Assembly: GCA_023419655.1 (NCBI GenBank)
Contig: JAEZXP010000090.1
Span: 1 to 8,715, forward strand
Source: Bacillota bacterium
Lineage (GTDB): Bacteria > Bacillota > Clostridia > Lachnospirales > Lachnospiraceae
Reading direction: 5' to 3'
DNA length: 8,715 nt
Shown here: positions 5,756 through 8,715 of the stretch, piece after piece
How positions within the stretch are numbered: the first letter of the stretch is position 1
Layout of the letters: each line of letters starts with the position of its first letter
The notes under the pieces: model-generated
Told to the model about the DNA's origin: nothing
Database searches by the model: none
What the model saw: only the letters and a program-made list of their open reading frames with translations
Position numbers and translations under genes: made by a program

Positions 5756-6190
5756 ATGAAAGATTACACAAAGCTCAATGTATACTTATCTAATCTGGCA
5801 GTTTTAAATGCAAATCTCCATAATTTACATTGGAATGTGGAGGGAGAGAGATTCGTACAGATTCACGAATTTACAGAGTCAATCTATGATGATATGTTTG
5901 AAAAATATGATGCCGTAGCAGAGATTCTGAAGATGAAGGGTGAAAGACCTCTCGTAAAATTATCAGATTATATCAAAAATGCAACAATTAAAGAGCTGGA
6001 AGACCGCAAATTCGCTTGCAAAGAAGTTCTTCAGATTGTTCAGGATTATATAACCGAGATGAATAAATTGGCAACTGAAATCAGAAATGAAGCGGATGCA
6101 GAGGACGATTTCACGGTAGTCGCAATGTTCGAGGGACATGTTGAAGGCTACGTTAAGCATCTATGGTTTGTTAAGGCAATGCTTGCATAA
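5756..6190 (+). CDS. dps: Dps-family mini-ferritin (DNA-binding protein from starved cells type)
   Basis: Dps proteins form hollow 12-subunit shells that oxidise Fe(II), usually with hydrogen peroxide, and store it as ferric mineral, protecting DNA. This 144-residue protein shows the complete inter-subunit ferroxidase site: His25 (in NLHNLHWNV), His37, Asp52 and Glu56, with the same spacing (12, 15, 4) as His31, His43, Asp58 and Glu62 of Listeria Dps. The C-terminal helix ends EGYVKHLWFVKAMLA. There is no long Lys-rich N-terminal tail, so direct DNA binding is doubtful. ATG at 5756 follows GGAAGG by 5 bases. It has its own strong promoter with a dyad over the -10 box, fitting PerR- or Fur-type control, and its own terminator. 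The last codons are part of a 16-base tandem repeat that continues past the stop. Confidence 0.95.
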   Translation: MKDYTKLNVYLSNLAVLNANLHNLHWNVEGERFVQIHEFTESIYDDMFEKYDAVAEILKMKGERPLVKLSDYIKNATIKELEDRKFACKEVLQIVQDYITEMNKLATEIRNEADAEDDFTVVAMFEGHVEGYVKHLWFVKAMLA

Positions 6191-6240
6191 TGCAGCGTTT
6201 GTACAATGCAATGTTTGCATAATACAATATTCGTATAATC
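6177..6240 (+). repeat. four tandem copies of a degenerate 16-base unit across the dps stop codon
   Basis: Units at 6177-6192, 6193-6208, 6209-6224 and 6225-6240 are in exact 16-base register, close to CAATGTTTGCATAATG. The first holds the last codons and TAA of dps; the others form its 3' untranslated region up to the terminator. Copies differ at several positions each, so the array looks old. Confidence 0.8.
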
Positions 6241-6247
6241 GTATGGT

Positions 6248-6288
6248 ATAAGGCTGTTCTGTTAATTACAGAACAGCCTTATTTTATT
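6248..6288 (+). terminator. strong intrinsic terminator of dps
   Basis: ATAAGGCTGTTCTGT (6248-6262) and its exact reverse complement (6268-6282) form a 15-pair stem with a 5-base loop, followed by a T-rich tract. It isolates dps from the metal operon that follows. Confidence 0.95.
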
Positions 6289-6373
6289 CACTTCTTTCCT
6301 ATAGTAACACTTCTTCCCTATCCGTCATAAGTTAGTCAAGGGAAACTTTTTTTCATTTCTCTAAACATCCAAC

Positions 6374-6389
6374 AAATTATTGATAATTT
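6374..6389. promoter_or_regulatory. AT-rich dyad upstream of the tro promoter
   Basis: AAATTAT and ATAATTT flank TG as a perfect 7-2-7 inverted repeat, 14 bases before the -35 box. It could be a second regulator site (Fur-like in look) or an UP element. The surrounding gap (6289-6403) otherwise shows only a spaced imperfect direct repeat near 6290-6321. Confidence 0.3.
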
Positions 6390-6403
6390 TATTTAAAAAA
6401 CAC

Positions 6404-6432
6404 TTGCATCCAGTTATATTTAGGTATATAAT
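6404..6432 (+). promoter_or_regulatory. promoter of the tro-type metal operon
   Basis: TTGCAT (6404-6409) and TATAAT (6427-6432) have a 17-base spacer. The spacer contains ATTTAGGTAT (6418-6427), a half-site repeated in the operator downstream. Confidence 0.82.
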
Positions 6433-6440
6433 ATAATTAA

Positions 6441-6458
6441 ATTTAGGTATGCCTAAAT
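6441..6458. promoter_or_regulatory. DtxR/MntR-family operator
   Basis: ATTTAGG (6441-6447) and CCTAAAT (6452-6458) flank four bases, matching the TTAGG-N4-CCTAA type bound by DtxR-family repressors. It covers the predicted start of transcription (about 6439). The left half ATTTAGGTAT also occurs 23 bases upstream at 6418-6427, between the promoter boxes, suggesting two stacked repressor dimers. The operon encodes a DtxR-family protein, so autoregulation by Mn-bound repressor is the natural reading. Confidence 0.82.
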
Positions 6459-6482
6459 CAATAAAATATTTAGTGGGTGAGA

Positions 6483-6578
6483 ATGATGGATACTTGTACA
6501 AAAAGACTTTTTCTACGGAAACTATCTACTTTAATTGTAACCGCTATTGCCATACTGATTGGTTTATTCTTAAACTAA
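6483..6578 (+). CDS. 31-residue single-span membrane peptide in the tro leader
   Basis: A short ORF from ATG at 6483 (or the adjacent in-frame ATG at 6486) to TAA at 6576. GGGTGAG just upstream pairs with the 16S tail at suitable spacing. The peptide has a basic N-terminus with TKRLFLRK (6-13) and a hydrophobic stretch STLIVTAIAILIGLFL (15-30), so it looks like a small inner membrane protein with one helix. It lies between the operator and the regulator gene, 49 bases before the regulator start, and would be made only when the operon is derepressed. I do not recognise a family. A small protein that tunes Mn import, by analogy with MntS in E. coli, is conceivable but unproven; chance is also possible. 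Confidence 0.5.
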   Translation: MMDTCTKRLFLRKLSTLIVTAIAILIGLFLN

Positions 6579-6627
6579 AGCACATAAAAATGTTAAATAA
6601 AATCAGCTGCAGAAAATGGAGGAAAAT

Positions 6628-7284
6628 ATGACACCGAATAAAGAAGATTATTTAAAAGCGATTTACAAGCTCGGAGGCATGGAAGAGCTGGTTAACAATA
6701 AAAAGATTGCGGAGGAGCTGCATATTGCGCCCGCCTCTGTTACAGAGATGTTGGGGAAGCTGAAACGGGAGGGATTGATTCATTATGAAGCCTATAAGGG
6801 TTCACGCCTGACACCAGAGGGAATTCATGCTGCAATTTCACTGGTTCGCGGACACAGGCTTTGGGAGGTATTTCTGATGCGCCATCTCGGATATTCCTGG
6901 AGCGAGGCTCATGAAGATGCAGAGCTTTTGGAGCATATCTCCCCTGTCCGTCTGACAGACCGGCTGGAGCAGTTTTTAAATTATCCGGCTTACTGCCCCC
7001 ATGGCAGTGTAATACCCCATATCGACCGGCAAATCAATCCTGTTCCTATACAGACCTTGAATCTTCTTCCCCTTGGTGCGACTTCATATATTCGGCGTGT
7101 GACAGAAGAAAAAGAATTATTGGACTATTTACAGGAGGCCGGTATTGCTATTGGAATGGCTGTACGAATCGTAAAAGCAGGACCTTATGAGGGTCCTTTA
7201 ACCCTTGATCTTGAGGGCAGGCAACTTCAAATAAGCTATAAAGCCGCCTGTCAAATCTATGTGGATAAGACAGACGAATTATAA
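6628..7284 (+). CDS. DtxR/MntR-family metal-dependent repressor (TroR-like)
   Basis: Binds DNA when loaded with metal and represses metal uptake genes. ATG at 6628 is chosen because GGAGG lies 5 bases upstream; the in-frame ATG at 6616 overlaps that site. Of 218 residues, 1-62 form the winged helix (recognition helix about 34-47, PASVTEMLGKLKRE), 65-140 the dimerisation and metal domain, and about 145-218 a FeoA/SH3-like extension absent from short MntR proteins. The ligands match Bacillus MntR: Asp7, His76, Glu99, Glu102 and His103. Asp and Glu replace the Met10 and Cys102 of iron-sensing DtxR, pointing to manganese; MntR Glu11 is Lys10 here. His76, Glu80 and His95 also match the ancillary site of DtxR. 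A matching operator overlaps the operon promoter. Cotranscription with troA 30 bases on is clear. Confidence 0.93.
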   Translation: MTPNKEDYLKAIYKLGGMEELVNNKKIAEELHIAPASVTEMLGKLKREGLIHYEAYKGSRLTPEGIHAAISLVRGHRLWEVFLMRHLGYSWSEAHEDAELLEHISPVRLTDRLEQFLNYPAYCPHGSVIPHIDRQINPVPIQTLNLLPLGATSYIRRVTEEKELLDYLQEAGIAIGMAVRIVKAGPYEGPLTLDLEGRQLQISYKAACQIYVDKTDEL

Positions 7285-7314
7285 CTTAACATTTTAAAAT
7301 AAGGAGGTTCTTTT

Positions 7315-8253
7315 ATGAAGAAAAAAATCAAAAATCTTTTAGGCATAATGATGAGTTTAATCTTGTTACTTGGGGCATGTTCCACGCCCGCAATCGATTC
7401 AAGTTCCTCGGAAGATAAATTGAATATCATTGCTACCACCACCATGCTGGCCGATTTATCCGCTGTCATTGGCAAAGAGCGTGTTGTCGTGAATGGCCTT
7501 ATGGGTCCCGGTATTGACCCGCACTTGTATCAGGCCAGTGCGGGAGATGTCTCGCTGATTAGAGATTCCGATGTGGTCGTTTACAACGGTCTGCATCTCG
7601 AGGGAAAAATGGGTGAGATTTTTGAAAATCTATCGGCGCAGGGTCCAACGGTTATCTGTATAGAAGACGGATTGGATGAATCAAAGCTTCTTGCTTCAGA
7701 AGATGACGCTTCCATCCATGACCCTCATATCTGGTTCGATGTCTCTCTATGGAAGGATGCTGCTAAGATTGTTGCGGAAGGATTAATTGGCGCTGATTCT
7801 GACGGCAAAGATTACTATGAAGCAAACCTGGATGCATATCTTAAGGAGTTGGATGAAACAGACACCTACATCCGTAACCGGGTTGCCGAACTGCCCAAAG
7901 AGCAACGGGTGCTTGTGACTGCTCATGATGCATTTCAATATTTTGGTAAGGCTTATTCATTCGAGGTTCATGGCTTACAGGGCATCAGTACCGATGCGGA
8001 AGCAGGTACGGCAGATGTAAGCAATTTGGCTGATTTTATAGCAGAGCGGCAGATAAAAGCTATCTTCGTAGAGTCTTCTGTTCCGCCAAAGACCATTGAG
8101 GCTCTGCAGGCCGCTGTCAAAGCCAAAGGCTTTGATGTAAATATCGGCGGAGAGCTTTACTCCGACTCTCTCGGAGATGCCGATTCCGGAGCGGATACTT
8201 ATATTCTTACTGTAAAATCGAATATTGATACGATTGTAAATGCCTTAAAATGA
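7315..8253 (+). CDS. troA: TroA-like metal-binding lipoprotein of an ABC importer
   Basis: A cluster A-I (cluster 9) solute-binding protein that captures Mn, Zn or Fe outside the membrane and hands it to the ABC permease. Residues 1-21 are a lipoprotein signal with lipobox LGAC, lipidated Cys22, then a Ser-rich linker. The four metal ligands are His70 (GIDPHLY), His138 (DPHIWFD), His204 (TAHDAF) and Asp284 (YSDSLGD). This His3-Asp set and the blocks FEVHGLQGIST and IGGELYSD are those of Treponema TroA, not of PsaA/MntA, where a Glu replaces the third His. Treponema TroA binds both zinc and manganese. ATG at 7315 has AAGGAGG 7 bases upstream. It lies 30 bases after the regulator and 15 bases before the ATPase, in one operon. 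The Mn-type regulator favours manganese as substrate; the ligands alone do not decide. Confidence 0.95.
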   Translation: MKKKIKNLLGIMMSLILLLGACSTPAIDSSSSEDKLNIIATTTMLADLSAVIGKERVVVNGLMGPGIDPHLYQASAGDVSLIRDSDVVVYNGLHLEGKMGEIFENLSAQGPTVICIEDGLDESKLLASEDDASIHDPHIWFDVSLWKDAAKIVAEGLIGADSDGKDYYEANLDAYLKELDETDTYIRNRVAELPKEQRVLVTAHDAFQYFGKAYSFEVHGLQGISTDAEAGTADVSNLADFIAERQIKAIFVESSVPPKTIEALQAAVKAKGFDVNIGGELYSDSLGDADSGADTYILTVKSNIDTIVNALK

Positions 8254-8268
8254 CAGGAGGGATTGTAA

Positions 8269-8715
8269 TTGGAGAAACAACTTTATGCGGTTGAGGTCGA
8301 AGACCTCACGGTGGCATATGATATCAAACCTGTTCTCTGGGATATCGATTTGAAAATACCAAAGGGAAAGCTGATGGCGGTGGTTGGTCCCAATGGTGCA
8401 GGCAAGTCAACATTAATCAAGGCAATGCTGGGTCTTTTAAAGCCTGTCTCCGGCTCCGTCCGTTTTCTTCATGAAGGAAGTGACGTACCGGTACTAAAAA
8501 GCCGTATCGGTTATGTACCGCAGAGCGGCAGTGTTGACTGGGATTTCCCGGCTACAGTACGGGATGTTGTATTAATGGGCTGCTATGGAAAATTAGGCTG
8601 GATTCGCCGCCCAAGAAAAGCGGACATCGAATTAACAAATCAGATGCTGGCGAAGGTAGGCATGAAAGAATATGCATCACGGCAAATCAGTCAACTCTCC
8701 GGCGGCCAGCAGCAG
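8269..8715 (+). CDS. troB: TroB/ZnuC-type ABC transporter ATPase, cut by the right edge
   Basis: The ATP-hydrolysing subunit of the metal importer that uses the lipoprotein encoded just upstream. The start is TTG at 8269, 8 bases after AGGAGG (8255-8260); no ATG or GTG fits. The first 149 residues are present: an aromatic A-loop (Tyr17), Walker A GPNGAGKS (40-47), Q-loop ending YVPQ (82-85), the subfamily block DWDFPATVRDVVLMG, and the ABC signature LSGGQQQ (143-149) at the very edge. Walker B and the switch His lie outside the window. The block after the Q-loop is typical of manganese, zinc and iron chelate importers. A permease gene or two would be expected next. Confidence 0.95.
   Translation, partial: MEKQLYAVEVEDLTVAYDIKPVLWDIDLKIPKGKLMAVVGPNGAGKSTLIKAMLGLLKPVSGSVRFLHEGSDVPVLKSRIGYVPQSGSVDWDFPATVRDVVLMGCYGKLGWIRRPRKADIELTNQMLAKVGMKEYASRQISQLSGGQQQ

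Noticed and set aside
6329..6353. Possible terminator AAGTT...AACTT followed by a T-run
   Set aside because: The stem has only five A/T-rich pairs and an 11-base loop, too weak to call; the strong dps terminator just upstream already does the job.
6449..6631. A 60-codon plus-strand ORF across the tro leader
   Set aside because: Its ATG lies inside the operator, it has no ribosome binding site, and its composition looks like an out-of-frame reading. The 31-residue frame at 6483 in the same region is more convincing.

Overview
The window looks like a moderately AT-rich chromosomal segment from a Clostridia-class Firmicute, most likely Lachnospiraceae. The reasons are the strong AGGAGG-type ribosome binding sites, near-consensus TTGACA/TATAAT promoters, a CotH / VTC-domain / DUF4956 gene set, a ykkC-type riboswitch, and a Tro-type metal operon. 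The taxon is inferred from style and gene content, not from a marker gene. All genes left of about 4885 lie on the minus strand and all genes right of about 5240 on the plus strand, so the ~356-base gap between them is a divergent promoter region.

Left part (minus strand, read from right to left): a consensus promoter (3494-3522) drives a guanidine-I (ykkC class) riboswitch with an overlapping intrinsic terminator. Directly below it is a multi-pass membrane protein that resembles GAP/LysE-type exporters (2586-3320), which makes it a candidate guanidine exporter of an unusual family. Then come a VTC-type polyphosphate polymerase domain protein (1814-2491), a DUF4956 membrane protein (1125-1796) and a CotH-family kinase-like surface protein. 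The CotH gene carries an in-frame TAA (140-142) followed by at least 46 further codons of clear CotH sequence, so it is a nonsense-interrupted gene. It runs off the left edge.

Middle (minus strand): a two-repeat beta-rich protein of unknown function (3528-4124) and a deoxynucleoside kinase (4231-4884). The kinase has a consensus promoter and a perfect 15-base-arm palindrome at its predicted transcription start.

Right part (plus strand): a DUF454/YbaN-type small membrane protein, a Dps mini-ferritin with all four ferroxidase ligands, and the start of a tro-type metal uptake operon. The operon has a promoter with a DtxR-family operator, a previously unlisted 31-residue membrane peptide ORF (6483-6578), a DtxR/MntR-family regulator with Mn-type ligands plus a C-terminal extension, the TroA-like metal-binding lipoprotein, and the ABC ATPase TroB, cut by the right edge. 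Together these suggest a region devoted to metal homeostasis and oxidative protection: Dps stores iron, while the regulator senses Mn and represses its own operon of metal importers. Several dyad-symmetric sites near the promoters (5121-5133, 5631-5643, 6374-6389, 6441-6458) resemble Fur- or DtxR-family operators.
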